Below are positions 17,057 to 26,824 of a stretch of 64,000 bases of DNA, in pieces. Each line of letters starts with the position of its first letter. Position 1 is the stretch's first letter. The DNA is from Aureibaculum algae (GTDB taxonomy: Bacteria > Bacteroidota > Bacteroidia > Flavobacteriales > Flavobacteriaceae): the NCBI RefSeq assembly GCF_006065315.1, contig NZ_CP040749.1, positions 2,060,501 to 2,124,500 of the forward strand, given 5' to 3'. The notes under the pieces are model-generated. The model had not been told where the DNA came from and searched no databases. It saw only the letters and a list, made by a program, of their open reading frames with translations. The translations under genes and the position numbers were made by a program.

Positions 17057-18259
17057 CTATTCAATGTTTTCTAATGGAATATGTACATTAAATGAAGCTC
17101 CATCTTGTCTTGGATTAATGTTAACTATTGAACTAGCAGCGTATAAAACTTTTGGATTCCCATCTTCATCTATCAATAATTGAGGGCGTTCGAGTCTATT
17201 TACTTTTATAGTGTCATTAGAATTTAAAATAACTTCTTTTTTCATAAAAAATGGATGTGTTGGCTTAGTCCATTTTATACCATCTATTGATTCTAGTAAT
17301 GCTAATCCTGGCATTCCTTCCGTAATCAATCCGGAAAAATCTTTTACTACACTATAGAACTTTTTATGTTTAGAATGGTACCAGACATATGGATCTTCTG
17401 CAGAAGCAATTTTACCTTCGGCATCTTTAAAGTCAAAAACAAAATTCTCAGTGGTCGTAAATGGGCCATTTGGTTTATCCGAAATAGCAATACCATGAAC
17501 GCCTCGCCAATGTGGATTGTAAAAATTACCTTTAAAATAAAGTAAGAATTTACCATCAGATGGTCGCTGAACAACTGACGGGTTTACAACAATTATATTG
17601 TCAGGTTTTGGTGTTGTTCCTTCTGAAGATGGGTTAATAATATTATTAGGTTTTACACGAGTACGTGGACTTAATAGCGGAGTATCGGGCCTTTTAAATT
17701 TTCCAGAAACTAAGTCATCAAAACTATCAAATTCTATGACACCAATTTTTTGATTCTGTTGAACACGATTGCGTTTGTTTAGCTTTTCTCCCTTCGAACC
17801 TTTTGGTTGTTTACCAGGATCTTTAGAGCCTACATAGTATAAATAGTATTTATTATCAAAATATTTGACGTGTGGATTGGTCACCACTTGTGCATCCCAT
17901 GCCAACGAATCACCATCGAAACGTTTTCCCTTCAGTACAATTTTTTGAAATTTAAAGTTTCTATCTGGCTCATCAGAAACTGCATAAGCAATCTTTGAAT
18001 GTAATACCCAGGAATCTGTGAATACAGGAATGGAATCACCACATTCCCAAGTATTATAGAGCATGTGATATTTGTTATCTTTTCCTTTAATTACAGAAGC
18101 TCCCCAAACAAATCGATCAGGATCGTTTAAAACAGAAGGTCCACTTAATATTTCACCATCCACTTGAGCATCAATTGATTTTGCCTTTATTTTCAATGTT
18201 AAACTGTTGTTTTTACTACAACTTAATAGAAGTAAACAGCAAAAAAAAAGTATTCTCAT
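17057..18259 (-). CDS. GH43/GH117-like five-bladed beta-propeller lipoprotein
   Basis: A 400-residue lipoprotein (lipobox LLSC at the end of a short signal; CSKNN after it, so probably periplasm-facing). Recurring blades are typical of the furanosidase/GH43 superfamily: WGASVIKGKDNKYHMLYNTW, WDAQVVTNPHVKYFDNKYYL, NPSVVQRPSDGKFLLYFKG, AEDPYVWYHSKHKKFYSVV and ERPQLLIDEDGNPKVLYAA. Acidic residues in the blade cores (for example D in AEDPYVW) may be catalytic, but the usual Asp-Asp-Glu triad was not confirmed. It probably acts on an oligosaccharide in the periplasm. It lies between the VWA protein and the S9 peptidase, and no SusCD pair is adjacent. Confidence 0.7.
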   Translation of the reverse strand: MRILFFCCLLLLSCSKNNSLTLKIKAKSIDAQVDGEILSGPSVLNDPDRFVWGASVIKGKDNKYHMLYNTWECGDSIPVFTDSWVLHSKIAYAVSDEPDRNFKFQKIVLKGKRFDGDSLAWDAQVVTNPHVKYFDNKYYLYYVGSKDPGKQPKGSKGEKLNKRNRVQQNQKIGVIEFDSFDDLVSGKFKRPDTPLLSPRTRVKPNNIINPSSEGTTPKPDNIIVVNPSVVQRPSDGKFLLYFKGNFYNPHWRGVHGIAISDKPNGPFTTTENFVFDFKDAEGKIASAEDPYVWYHSKHKKFYSVVKDFSGLITEGMPGLALLESIDGIKWTKPTHPFFMKKEVILNSNDTIKVNRLERPQLLIDEDGNPKVLYAASSIVNINPRQDGASFNVHIPLENIE

Positions 18260-18310
18260 TTTAATCTGTATTTGATTATTCTCAAAAGTACCTAATTGAT
18301 TAAAATAAAA

Positions 18311-18338
18311 AAAATCAGACCGAGTGTGATCTGATTTT
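18311..18338 (-). terminator. Intrinsic terminator of the VWA gene
   Basis: AAAATCAGA (18311-18319) and TCTGATTTT (18330-18338) form a 9-bp stem with a 10-base loop, and a minus-strand T-rich run continues into 18310-18301. It lies 20 bases after the stop at 18358. Confidence 0.8.
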
Positions 18339-18357
18339 AATTGTACAAATTATGTGT

Positions 18358-20409
18358 TTAATCTTCTAGTATTGTCATATCAACCAATCTAGTAAACTCT
18401 GACCTATAGCCAAACTTATCCTTACCTTTTGCATTTTCAGCGATTTTAATAATATCATCAAGACTTATTTCTTTGCTTATTTGTGATGCTCTTAGTTTCA
18501 TACCAAACAGGGCAACTGCGGAAGCAAACCTTAAATCGTTACTTGCGTTATCAAATTCAATAGTATTATCCTTTACGACATGCACCATTTCAATACTTTT
18601 GGTACCTTTTGGTTTTTTGTATCTAAATTTGATAGTGACCAATTCATCCTTAAACTTATCTTTAGAAGTGTTATCTGAATATTTTAAATCGCCAATTTCT
18701 TTTAAAAACTTACTAGTTTTGCCTTTCGGGATAATTTCATATAAAGCTGTAACACTATGATTACTTCCTAATTCACCAGCATCTTTTTTATCATCAATAA
18801 AATCTTCATCAGCTAAAAGTCTATTTTCATAACCTATCAATCGATACGCTTCTATTTTATTTGGATTAAATTCAACTTGAATCTTAACATCTTTTGCTAT
18901 GGTAAATAAAGTTCCCCCAAATTCTGTAACTAGCACACGTTTGGCTTCTTGCATTGTATCAATATAAGCATGATTTCCATTGCCTTTATCAGCTAACGTT
19001 TCTAATTTAGAGTCTTGGTAATTACCCATTCCAAAACCAAGTGCTGTTAAGAAAATACCTGATTTTCGTTTTTCTTTGATTAATTCTTCCATTGCATCAT
19101 CACTTGAAGCACCTATATTGAAGTCACCGTCAGTAGCTAAAATAACTCTGTTATTACCTTTTTTCTTAAAATTTTGCTCTGCAATTTTGTATGCTAAATT
19201 AATTCCTTCACCACCCGCTGTAGAACCTCCGGCACTTAAATTTTCTAAAGCTTCAATAATTTTTGTTTTATTACTACCAGAAGTAGGTTTTAAAACCACA
19301 CCTGCGGCACCGGCATAAACAACAATAGATACTTTGTCTTCATCTCTTAATTGATTGACTAATAATTTAAAAGCAGATTTCAACAAGGGTAATTTATTAG
19401 CGTTGCTCATAGACCCTGAAACATCTATTAAAAAAACCAAGTTTGAAGGTGGTATGTTTTTATTTAGTATTTCCTTACCTTGTAATCCTATTTTTAAGAT
19501 TTTTGAATCTTTAGACCATGGGCTACTCGCTAATTCTGTGTTGATCGCAAAAGGATGCTCATCAACAGGTTGGGGATAATCATAATCAAAATAATTAATC
19601 ATTTCTTCAATTTTAACAGCATCTGCAGGAACAGAAGAACCATTGTTCAAAAGTCTTCTAACATTGCTATATCCAGCTTTATCAACATCAATGGAAAAGG
19701 TTGAAAGTGGTGAAAATGAAACATGTTTAAATTCATTTTCTTTTATTTTTTTATAAGACTCACTTTCATAATTGTTCTGTTTTGTACTAATTATTATAGC
19801 CCCATTTGTAGCTCTATTTCCATAAATTGATGCTGCAGTATTATTCTTTAAGACACTTACATTTTTAATTTGATTCGGATTTAGTTTTTTGAATTCTTTC
19901 GAGTCCACACTTACAGGGTTTCCATCAATAATATACAGTGGTTGGTTTTTATTAGAAAGGGAAGATGTGCCTCGAATTTTTATATTATTAGTGTTTGTAA
20001 TTTGAACACCAGTAATTTTTCCTTTTAAGGCTTTATCTGCAGTACCTATTGTCGATACACTGTATGATAAAGATTTACTTTTTCTTGAAATTCCATATCC
20101 AACCACTACAACTTCTTCTAAAACATTATCAGCTTCTAATACCACATCAATGACTTCATTTTTACCCACCATTTTTTGCTCACTTTTCATACCAACAAAT
20201 GAATATATGAGTATATCTCCAAGATTCGCTTTTATGGAATACTTACCATCAAAGTCAGTTTGTGTTCCGTTGCTAGTTCCTTTAACGAGTACTGAAACAC
20301 CTGGTAATGGTCCAGTTTCATCTGATACCTTTCCTGTGATAAGTTTTTCTTGACCAGTAGCGGTTAATGCAACAAGTGCTACAAAAACCAAAATAATTAC
20401 TTTTTTCAT
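18358..20409 (-). CDS. VWA protein with SusC-like N-terminal domains (YfbK-type)
   Basis: A 683-residue exported protein, signal peptide ending LTATGQ. Domains in order: a CarboxypepD regulatory-like sandwich (about 20-105, GTQTDFDGKYSIK), a plug-like segment resembling TonB receptors (about 110-210, IKIRGTSSLSNKNQPLYIID and VLKNNTAASIYGNRATNGAI), then a YfbK-type region with a von Willebrand A domain. The MIDAS metal site is intact: DVSGSMS (Asp329), the GGSTAGGEG Thr loop and ILATDGDFN. A DUF3520-like tail follows. There is no barrel, so it cannot transport. It is likely a surface or periplasmic metal-dependent adhesion or assembly protein. No Mg-chelatase-like partner is adjacent. Confidence 0.85.
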   Translation of the reverse strand: MKKVIILVFVALVALTATGQEKLITGKVSDETGPLPGVSVLVKGTSNGTQTDFDGKYSIKANLGDILIYSFVGMKSEQKMVGKNEVIDVVLEADNVLEEVVVVGYGISRKSKSLSYSVSTIGTADKALKGKITGVQITNTNNIKIRGTSSLSNKNQPLYIIDGNPVSVDSKEFKKLNPNQIKNVSVLKNNTAASIYGNRATNGAIIISTKQNNYESESYKKIKENEFKHVSFSPLSTFSIDVDKAGYSNVRRLLNNGSSVPADAVKIEEMINYFDYDYPQPVDEHPFAINTELASSPWSKDSKILKIGLQGKEILNKNIPPSNLVFLIDVSGSMSNANKLPLLKSAFKLLVNQLRDEDKVSIVVYAGAAGVVLKPTSGSNKTKIIEALENLSAGGSTAGGEGINLAYKIAEQNFKKKGNNRVILATDGDFNIGASSDDAMEELIKEKRKSGIFLTALGFGMGNYQDSKLETLADKGNGNHAYIDTMQEAKRVLVTEFGGTLFTIAKDVKIQVEFNPNKIEAYRLIGYENRLLADEDFIDDKKDAGELGSNHSVTALYEIIPKGKTSKFLKEIGDLKYSDNTSKDKFKDELVTIKFRYKKPKGTKSIEMVHVVKDNTIEFDNASNDLRFASAVALFGMKLRASQISKEISLDDIIKIAENAKGKDKFGYRSEFTRLVDMTILED

Positions 20410-20529
20410 AATAGGTTAGATTTTAAATTCGATATAAACCTACTATCATTGTTATAGTTATAAAACTCTAGATGTGTTAACGATACCTTTTAATGAGTGA
20501 AGTATTATTTTGGATGCGTAAAGAAGAAA

Positions 20530-22176
20530 TTAATTAAAACTTTCTTTCTCCGTTTTTCTGGCATCAGCAATTATTTCTGGCGGATAATCATATAGTTCTA
20601 AAACCTTAATGGCGTTTCTTGTTTTTAATTTTCCACTTTTTAATTTATGGTCAAACAAGAGTTCTTCATTTTCAATTTGTTCACTAAAATGATATAATTC
20701 GTAATTTTCTTTTTTTAATAATTCAGTTAGTTCAATATCGTGTGTCGAAACTAAAACAATATGATTTTTTTGATTTAGATAGGCTAAAATGGCTTTTCCC
20801 CCTGAAATTCGCTCAACAGTATTGGTGCCTTTAAAAATCTCATCCAATACAAAAAGGCAAGGCTCTGCTGCTTTTGAAGCTTTTAATAACGCTTTTATAG
20901 TGAGTACTTCTTGCAGATAATAGCTTGTGTTTTCCTGTAAATCGTCCGTAATTCTAATGGAACTGTGTACTTTTAAAAATGGTGCGGTAAAGGTTTTTGC
21001 AAAGCAAATATTTAGTGTTTGTGCTAAAATACTATTGACAGCAATGGTTCTAATAAATGTTGTTTTTCCTGACATATTTGAACCAGTCAACAACATGCTT
21101 TTATCAATTAGATTTAAATTGTTTACAACACAATTTTCAATTAAAGGATGGTAAATTTCCTGAGTTTCAATTTGTTTTTTATCCGTAAAGTTAGGCCTAC
21201 ATGTTAATTCTTTCCCGGCCTTTAAAGAAGCAATGGAAATAGCGGCATCAATTTCTCCAATAAATAAATAGAGTTGTTCAATGCTTTTTTGCTCTTTAGA
21301 GATGGTGTCAATAAAGCTAAAAAACACAATTTGCTCTATATTAAATTGAATTTTTATTAATTCTGTCACTAACCAGAAAAAGGCAGCAAATTCTCCTCCT
21401 ATATGTTTCTCGAAACCTATAAATTTAGTTTTATAACGGATGGAATCTAATTTTTTAACAAAATCAACATTCTTAAAATGCGACTTTACTTTTTCAATCT
21501 TAATCAGTTCTTTACTTACTGTCAGGCCTTTATTCAGTTGTGTTACACCATCTAAATAATAGGTTATATTTTCTTTATTTTTATAATGAGAGACAGTGTT
21601 TATGGCAAAAATGGGAATTAATAGTAATAAAAAAAGTGGATGAACAAATACTAAGAAAATTGATGAAATAGCCGTTATGGTTAATGCATAAATCCATTTT
21701 ATATTTTTAGGTTTTTCTATCGTTTTATCATTTATTAATTTTTCTAATTCATAAGATGCGTTAGAATTTAGGTTAGATAGCAGTAATTGACATTTGAGTC
21801 TTAAATCATCATCATTACTAAAAACTTGACTAAAAGCACTAAACTTTTTTAGCTTTTCAAGAGTTCCAATGGTTCTTAATTTGTAGTATAAATATTGTTG
21901 ACCAATTTTTGAAGAGGTACGGTCAATAAATTGAAAAACAGCATCAATGTCTAAATCTGATTTAACCCGGTCTGATATTAAATGATAGGCATCTTTTTTG
22001 TGAAAATTATTATAGTAATATTGACCAATAGATCGAAAGTGAAATCGTGTCGATTTTGGTTTGCCCCAATTGTCAATAAAATATTTTTTGAGTTTAGCTA
22101 ATCTTTTTTTTCTGTTGTAATTACTTACCAAATAAATAACAATTAGTATAAAAAGTGTCGCTAAAATCCAGTTCAT
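20530..22176 (-). CDS. Membrane-anchored MutS-family ATPase
   Basis: A 548-residue protein. The C-terminal half is a MutS domain V ATPase: Walker A GSNMSGKT (365-372), Walker B LFVLDEIFKGTN, the conserved ERISGGKAIL and STHDIELTELL. The N-terminal mismatch-recognition and connector domains of true MutS are absent. Instead there is a hydrophobic N-terminus (WILATLFILIVIYLVSNY) and a second hydrophobic hairpin near residue 160-195. It belongs to the MutS-related group common in Bacteroidota, whose role is unknown; mismatch repair should not be assumed. It is a single gene after clpB and its terminator. Confidence 0.85.
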   Translation of the reverse strand: MNWILATLFILIVIYLVSNYNRKKRLAKLKKYFIDNWGKPKSTRFHFRSIGQYYYNNFHKKDAYHLISDRVKSDLDIDAVFQFIDRTSSKIGQQYLYYKLRTIGTLEKLKKFSAFSQVFSNDDDLRLKCQLLLSNLNSNASYELEKLINDKTIEKPKNIKWIYALTITAISSIFLVFVHPLFLLLLIPIFAINTVSHYKNKENITYYLDGVTQLNKGLTVSKELIKIEKVKSHFKNVDFVKKLDSIRYKTKFIGFEKHIGGEFAAFFWLVTELIKIQFNIEQIVFFSFIDTISKEQKSIEQLYLFIGEIDAAISIASLKAGKELTCRPNFTDKKQIETQEIYHPLIENCVVNNLNLIDKSMLLTGSNMSGKTTFIRTIAVNSILAQTLNICFAKTFTAPFLKVHSSIRITDDLQENTSYYLQEVLTIKALLKASKAAEPCLFVLDEIFKGTNTVERISGGKAILAYLNQKNHIVLVSTHDIELTELLKKENYELYHFSEQIENEELLFDHKLKSGKLKTRNAIKVLELYDYPPEIIADARKTEKESFN

Positions 22177-22201
22177 TGTGGTTTTGTTAGTTATGGAAAA
22201 T

Positions 22202-22233
22202 AAAAAATCAGGTCAGTTATGACCTGATTTTTT
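22202..22233 (-). terminator. Intrinsic terminator of clpB
   Basis: A perfect 14-bp stem (22202-22215 with 22220-22233) around GTTA, with T-tract on the minus strand. It lies 28 bases after the clpB stop and is symmetric enough to work in both directions. Confidence 0.9.
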
Positions 22234-22260
22234 AAGATTAAGGTTTAAAGTTTCTCGAAA

Positions 22261-24849
22261 TTATTTATTTCTAAAAACCAATTCGTCATCAAAAGCATCG
22301 AGAAGTATGGAGCTATTATCAACTACTTTACCCGCTAAAATTTCTTTAGATAATTCGTTTAACACTTTACGTTGTATCACCCTTTTTATTGGTCTTGCAC
22401 CAAATTGTGGATCAAATCCTTGGCGTGAAAGACTTTCAACAGCTTCATCTGTGGTGCTTAATGCAATTCCCTTATCAGCTAACATTTTTATTAAACCATT
22501 CAATTGTAATTTTACAATTTGAGTAACTTCAGCTTTGTTTAAAGGCGTAAACATCACTATTTCATCAATCCTATTGATAAATTCAGGTCGAATTGTTTTA
22601 CGTAAAAGGCCTAATACATCTACTTTTGTAGCTTCAGTTACCTGTTCGCGTTTATTCATGTCAAACTCTTTAAAATTCTCTTGTATAATGTCAGAACCCA
22701 TGTTTGAGGTCATAATTATTATAGAGTTTTTAAAATCAGCTACACGACCTTTGTTATCAGTAAGTCGTCCTTCATCTAATACCTGTAATAAGATATTAAA
22801 GGTATCAGGGTGTGCTTTTTCAATCTCATCCAACAGAATAACTGAATAAGGTTTACGTCTAACAGCTTCAGTCAATTGTCCACCTTCTTCATATCCAACA
22901 TATCCCGGAGGTGCTCCAACCAATCGGCTTACCGCATGACGCTCTTGATATTCACTCATATCTATTCTAGTCATGGCACTTTCATCGTTAAATAAATATT
23001 CTGCCAACGCTTTTGCTAATTCTGTTTTACCAACCCCTGTGGTTCCTAAAAACAAGAAACTACCCACTGGTCTTTTGCTATCTTGTAATCCGGCTTTTGA
23101 ACGTCTTACCGCATCAGCTACCGCTTCAATAGCCTCATTTTGACCAATTACACGGTGGTGCAATTCATCTTCTAAGTGTAGCAATTTTTCACGTTCGCTT
23201 TGTAGCATTTTCTGAACTGGAATACCCGTCCATTTTGCAACAACTTCTGCAATATCTTCAGCCGTAACTTCCTCTTTTATTAAAGCGTTATCTTGATTAC
23301 TCAATACATCTTTTTGAAGTACCGCTAACTTTTCTTCTTCTTCTTTTATTTTACCATAACGAATCTCTGCAACTTTACCATAGTCACCATTACGCTCTGC
23401 CTTATCGGCCTCAGTTTTATAATCATCAATTGCTTTTTTAGCAGCCTGAATTTGATCTACAACTTCTTTTTCGCTTTTCCATTTTGCATAGATACCTTCA
23501 CGATCTTCTTTTAAATTAGCAACTTCTTCTTTTAAGCTTTTCAGTTTTTTCTCGTCCTTTTCACGTTTTATGGCTTCAATTTCAATTTCTAATTGCATTA
23601 TTTTACGATCTAATGCATCTAACTCTTCAGGTTTAGAATTGATTTCCATACGTAATTTTGCCGCAGCCTCATCCATTAAATCAATCGCTTTATCTGGTAA
23701 AAATCGATCTGTGATATACCGTTGCGAAAGTTCAACTGCAGCAATAATAGCATCATCTTTAATTTGTACTTTATGATGCGTTTCATATTTATCTTTAATA
23801 CCACGTAAAATTGAAATAGCACTTTCAGTATCAGGTTCATTAACCACTACTTTTTGGAAACGACGTTCTAACGCTTTGTCTTTTTCAAAATGTTTTTGGT
23901 ATTCATCTAAAGTGGTTGCTCCAATGGCACGTAATTCACCTCTTGCCAATGCAGGTTTTAAAATGTTTGCAGCATCCATTGCTCCTTGTCCACCACCAGC
24001 ACCAACTAGCGTATGAATTTCATCTATAAACAATACAATTTGTCCATCAGCACCAATTACTTCTTTTACAACTGATTTTAATCTTTCTTCAAATTCACCT
24101 TTATATTTTGCACCCGCAATAAGGGCACCCATATCTAAGGAATAAATAATTTTATCTGCTAGGTTTTCAGGTACATCACCTTTTACAATTCGATGAGCTA
24201 AACCTTCTGCAATGGCTGTTTTACCTACGCCAGGTTCACCAATTAATATTGGATTATTTTTTGTTCTTCGCGATAAGATTTGTAGAATTCTACGAATTTC
24301 TTCATCACGACCAATAACAGGATCTAACTTCCCATCACTAGCCAATTGATTTAGGTTTTTACCATATTTACTTAAAGCGTTATAAGTATCTTCAGCACCT
24401 TGACTTGTTACTTTACTACCTTTACGGAGTTCGGCAATAGCCGCTTTTAAATCCTTCTCTGTTACTCCATTATCTTTAAATAATTGAGTAGTGTCACCCT
24501 TAGATTTTGTTATGGCTAATAAAATATGTTCAATTGAGATATACTCATCTGACATTTTCTTCGCAATATTTGCGGCATCAGAAAGCATTGTTCCCGCAAC
24601 TCTTGAAAGCATTAATTCGCCTCCAGAAACTTTGGGGAAACTAGCAATTATATTATCTAATGTTTGTTTGAAAATATCAACATTTACGCCTAACTTATTA
24701 AGCAAAAAAGGTATTACATTCTCATCAACCTCAAAAATACCTTTTAAGATATGTGCATTCTCTATTTGTTGATGTCCTAAGCCTTGTGCAATTTGCTGAG
24801 CTTGTTGCACTGCTTCCTGCGATTTTATTGTATAATTATTTAGATTCAT
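22261..24849 (-). CDS. clpB: ATP-dependent disaggregase ClpB
   Basis: At 862 residues it has the standard ClpB length. Order: Clp N-terminal repeat domain (1-150), first AAA+ domain with Walker A GEPGVGKT and sensor [11 protein letters not shown], the long middle coiled coil (about 400-525, rich in Lys/Glu, absent from ClpA), and a second AAA+ domain with GTTGVGKT and [13 protein letters not shown]. It works with DnaK to pull proteins out of aggregates. No ClpP-binding loop is expected. It is a single heat-inducible-type gene. The divergent region to ytxJ carries two boxes of the GACATTTTGTC type that also precede hsp20. Confidence 0.98.
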   Translation of the reverse strand: MNLNNYTIKSQEAVQQAQQIAQGLGHQQIENAHILKGIFEVDENVIPFLLNKLGVNVDIFKQTLDNIIASFPKVSGGELMLSRVAGTMLSDAANIAKKMSDEYISIEHILLAITKSKGDTTQLFKDNGVTEKDLKAAIAELRKGSKVTSQGAEDTYNALSKYGKNLNQLASDGKLDPVIGRDEEIRRILQILSRRTKNNPILIGEPGVGKTAIAEGLAHRIVKGDVPENLADKIIYSLDMGALIAGAKYKGEFEERLKSVVKEVIGADGQIVLFIDEIHTLVGAGGGQGAMDAANILKPALARGELRAIGATTLDEYQKHFEKDKALERRFQKVVVNEPDTESAISILRGIKDKYETHHKVQIKDDAIIAAVELSQRYITDRFLPDKAIDLMDEAAAKLRMEINSKPEELDALDRKIMQLEIEIEAIKREKDEKKLKSLKEEVANLKEDREGIYAKWKSEKEVVDQIQAAKKAIDDYKTEADKAERNGDYGKVAEIRYGKIKEEEEKLAVLQKDVLSNQDNALIKEEVTAEDIAEVVAKWTGIPVQKMLQSEREKLLHLEDELHHRVIGQNEAIEAVADAVRRSKAGLQDSKRPVGSFLFLGTTGVGKTELAKALAEYLFNDESAMTRIDMSEYQERHAVSRLVGAPPGYVGYEEGGQLTEAVRRKPYSVILLDEIEKAHPDTFNILLQVLDEGRLTDNKGRVADFKNSIIIMTSNMGSDIIQENFKEFDMNKREQVTEATKVDVLGLLRKTIRPEFINRIDEIVMFTPLNKAEVTQIVKLQLNGLIKMLADKGIALSTTDEAVESLSRQGFDPQFGARPIKRVIQRKVLNELSKEILAGKVVDNSSILLDAFDDELVFRNK

Positions 24850-24910
24850 CTTTCTTTTTTATTACAGCAGATGCAATTAGTGTTCCATTCGTAACAAAAA
24901 TTAGTTAAGC

Positions 24911-24952
24911 GACAAAATGGCTGCAAGGCCCTTGTTTTAGAGACAAAATGTC
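24911..24952. promoter_or_regulatory. Paired heat-shock box upstream of clpB
   Basis: GACAAAATGGC (24911-24921) and GACAAAATGTC (24942-24952) have starts 31 bp apart, exactly as upstream of hsp20. The near copy begins 62 bases before the clpB ATG. The distal copy is the perfect palindrome in both genes. The directional core ATTTTGTCnCT runs with clpB here but against hsp20 there, which a symmetric site would tolerate. Confidence 0.6.
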
Positions 24953-25004
24953 ATTTTTTAATGAATTTATGAAAATATTGAGAGTCATTTAGGCACAACG
25001 TTTT

Positions 25005-25031
25005 TTGTCAGAAATAAAATAGCTAAATTTG
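25005..25031 (+). promoter_or_regulatory. Candidate promoter of ytxJ
   Basis: TTG (25005-25007) and TAAATTTG (25024-25031), 16 bases apart, resemble the Bacteroidota -33 TTG / -7 TAnnTTTG pair, though the spacing is slightly short. The ATG follows at 25060. Confidence 0.5.
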
Positions 25032-25059
25032 AAACTGAAATTGAAAACGAAATGTTAAC

Positions 25060-25431
25060 ATGGGAATATTAAAAAGTTTGTTTGGTAGTTCTGAGGCTTC
25101 AAAACCCAAAAATAATTTGAATTGGATTGCTTTAAATTCAATAGAACAACTGGATGAAATCGAGCAAAAGTCGAACTCAAAATATCAAGCTATATTTAAA
25201 CACAGCACGAGATGTGGAATTAGTAGTGGTGTACTTCGTCAGTTTGAGCGTCAAGAGGATACTGGAGAGGTAGATTTTTACTTACTGGATTTGTTAAGTT
25301 TTCGGCAAATTTCAGAAGAAATTACATCAAAATTTGGAGTGATGCACCAATCACCACAATTAATAGTATTAAAAGATGGAGCCGTCGTTGCACATGGTTC
25401 GCATTACGATATTATGAGTGTAAAAATTTAG
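25060..25431 (+). CDS. ytxJ: Bacillithiol-system redox-active protein YtxJ-like (monothiol bacilliredoxin)
   Basis: A 123-residue cytoplasmic protein of thioredoxin-like fold. The motif KHSTRCGIS has one Cys (Cys52), where thioredoxins would have CxxC; this is the YtxJ signature. A cis-Pro region QSPQLIVLKDG follows. In Firmicutes such proteins are linked to removal of bacillithiol from oxidised proteins, and some Bacteroidota also make bacillithiol. It is divergent from clpB, which suggests a stress role. It is convergent with the following lipoprotein, with only 13 bases between the stops and no hairpin seen. Confidence 0.85.
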   Translation: MGILKSLFGSSEASKPKNNLNWIALNSIEQLDEIEQKSNSKYQAIFKHSTRCGISSGVLRQFERQEDTGEVDFYLLDLLSFRQISEEITSKFGVMHQSPQLIVLKDGAVVAHGSHYDIMSVKI

Positions 25432-25444
25432 ATATTTTTTTACC

Positions 25445-26650
25445 CTAATTGAACTTATAGGCCTTTACTATATTTTTTATTTTGAGTTTAAGGTCTTCAC
25501 CTGAATCATAAATCATTTGTTCACTTGTTGGAAAAGGAACTGCCTTTTGTGAAGAGAAACCTAAGTATTCAGAATCTAAAGATCTTTTATCTCCACTGTA
25601 ATTACCATATATATGTTCAAAAACAAACCCTGAAGTTATAGGGTACGCGTTAATTAATTGATTTGTTTGTAGATCAAAATAACTTACTTTGGCTGTTATA
25701 TTTGCCTCTTTATGCTGTGTTAGTTTATTAAAAACACTTTTAACTTTTATAAATTTATCTTCCTTTAAATCGTTACCAAGACTATCTTTAGTTACATTGC
25801 CGTTGGTGTCTAAGACATATTTCCAACCATCCTTAATTTGCTTTTCTTTGATAATCTGTTTTTCATTTATGGCTTCGGGACTAATGTTTATGCTTACAAA
25901 CTCTAATACCATCTCATAATTATAATTAATATTTTTTTGAGGGTTCGTATGATATGTTGTCCATAAATCATTTAAACCATAAGTATTAAAATTTAACAAT
26001 TCATTTTCTAAATCTTCAGGAATTATCTTGTCACTTGCATTGTATGATTTCACCTTCACGTAATCTATCCCTTTTACATAAACATCTTCAATTCTTTGCT
26101 TTGTGTCTTTATAACCTGGGCTTAATTCTTCTAAATAGGTAAAGTCATTATATGCTTTTCTATAGTCATATTTTGTACTGGCTGATTTAGCTAAACCAGA
26201 GGCATTTGAATAGAGATAAGATGCTAGTTTTTCTTTAGAAGTTAATATTTTATTGGTGTAATCACTAAATGAAAATTTTGCTTTTCTACCTTCTTCAGAC
26301 AAGTATAATGGAAGTAACGGATTTATTCTTTCTTGAATAGACTCCAATTCTAAATATCTATTATAAACTTTTTCATAATTAGCTTCATTCCCTTCTTTCA
26401 ATAAAAAATTAATTTCTTTATTTTCTCTTTTTGTATTCTTAGCAAAGGCATCTTCAAGCATTGTAATATACTTCTGATTTCCTTTTTTAGTTTTGTTCGC
26501 AGATAATTTAGCGATTGACGCATTAATTGCACTGTAATAATTTCCACTATTTAAAGCTTCTTGTGTTCTTTTAGTACCGCTACAAGACACTAAACCTATA
26601 GTTAATAGTAATAATATTAGCGATTTATATTTTTTAATTACGAAATTCAT
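25445..26650 (-). CDS. Lipoprotein of unknown function with repeat-like helical N-terminus
   Basis: A 401-residue protein. Lipobox LVSC then SGTKRT, so probably periplasm-facing. The N-terminal half (about 30-210) is helical with TPR-like spacing (ALNSGNYYSAINASIAKLSA, YDYRKAYNDFTYLEELSPG). The C-terminal half is more beta-rich (VLEFVSINISPEAI, NITAKVSYFDLQT, FVFEHIYGNYSG). I recognise no named family with confidence. It lies directly upstream of an OmpA-like gene on the same strand, but a terminator separates them. Confidence 0.7.
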   Translation of the reverse strand: MNFVIKKYKSLILLLLTIGLVSCSGTKRTQEALNSGNYYSAINASIAKLSANKTKKGNQKYITMLEDAFAKNTKRENKEINFLLKEGNEANYEKVYNRYLELESIQERINPLLPLYLSEEGRKAKFSFSDYTNKILTSKEKLASYLYSNASGLAKSASTKYDYRKAYNDFTYLEELSPGYKDTKQRIEDVYVKGIDYVKVKSYNASDKIIPEDLENELLNFNTYGLNDLWTTYHTNPQKNINYNYEMVLEFVSINISPEAINEKQIIKEKQIKDGWKYVLDTNGNVTKDSLGNDLKEDKFIKVKSVFNKLTQHKEANITAKVSYFDLQTNQLINAYPITSGFVFEHIYGNYSGDKRSLDSEYLGFSSQKAVPFPTSEQMIYDSGEDLKLKIKNIVKAYKFN

Positions 26651-26762
26651 AATGGTTAGTTAAACTTTAATAATGGTTCGAATAAATAACGGTTAGTTTT
26701 TTGAAATATTGCAATTCTGTATTACACTCAATTTTATAATTTAGTAGGTTTAGATAAAAAAC

Positions 26763-26797
26763 AAAACTCCTGAAATAGTTAATATTTCAGGAGTTTT
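26763..26797 (-). terminator. Intrinsic terminator of the OmpA-like gene
   Basis: A perfect 15-bp stem (26763-26777 with 26783-26797) around GTTAA, with T-rich flanks. It ends 28 bases before the stop of the OmpA-like gene on the minus strand. Confidence 0.9.
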
Positions 26798-26824
26798 AAA
26801 ATGTTTTAAGTTTAACGTAAAATA

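Noticed and set aside
20530..22176. Calling this gene canonical mutS
   Set aside because: It lacks the N-terminal recognition and connector domains and carries membrane helices.
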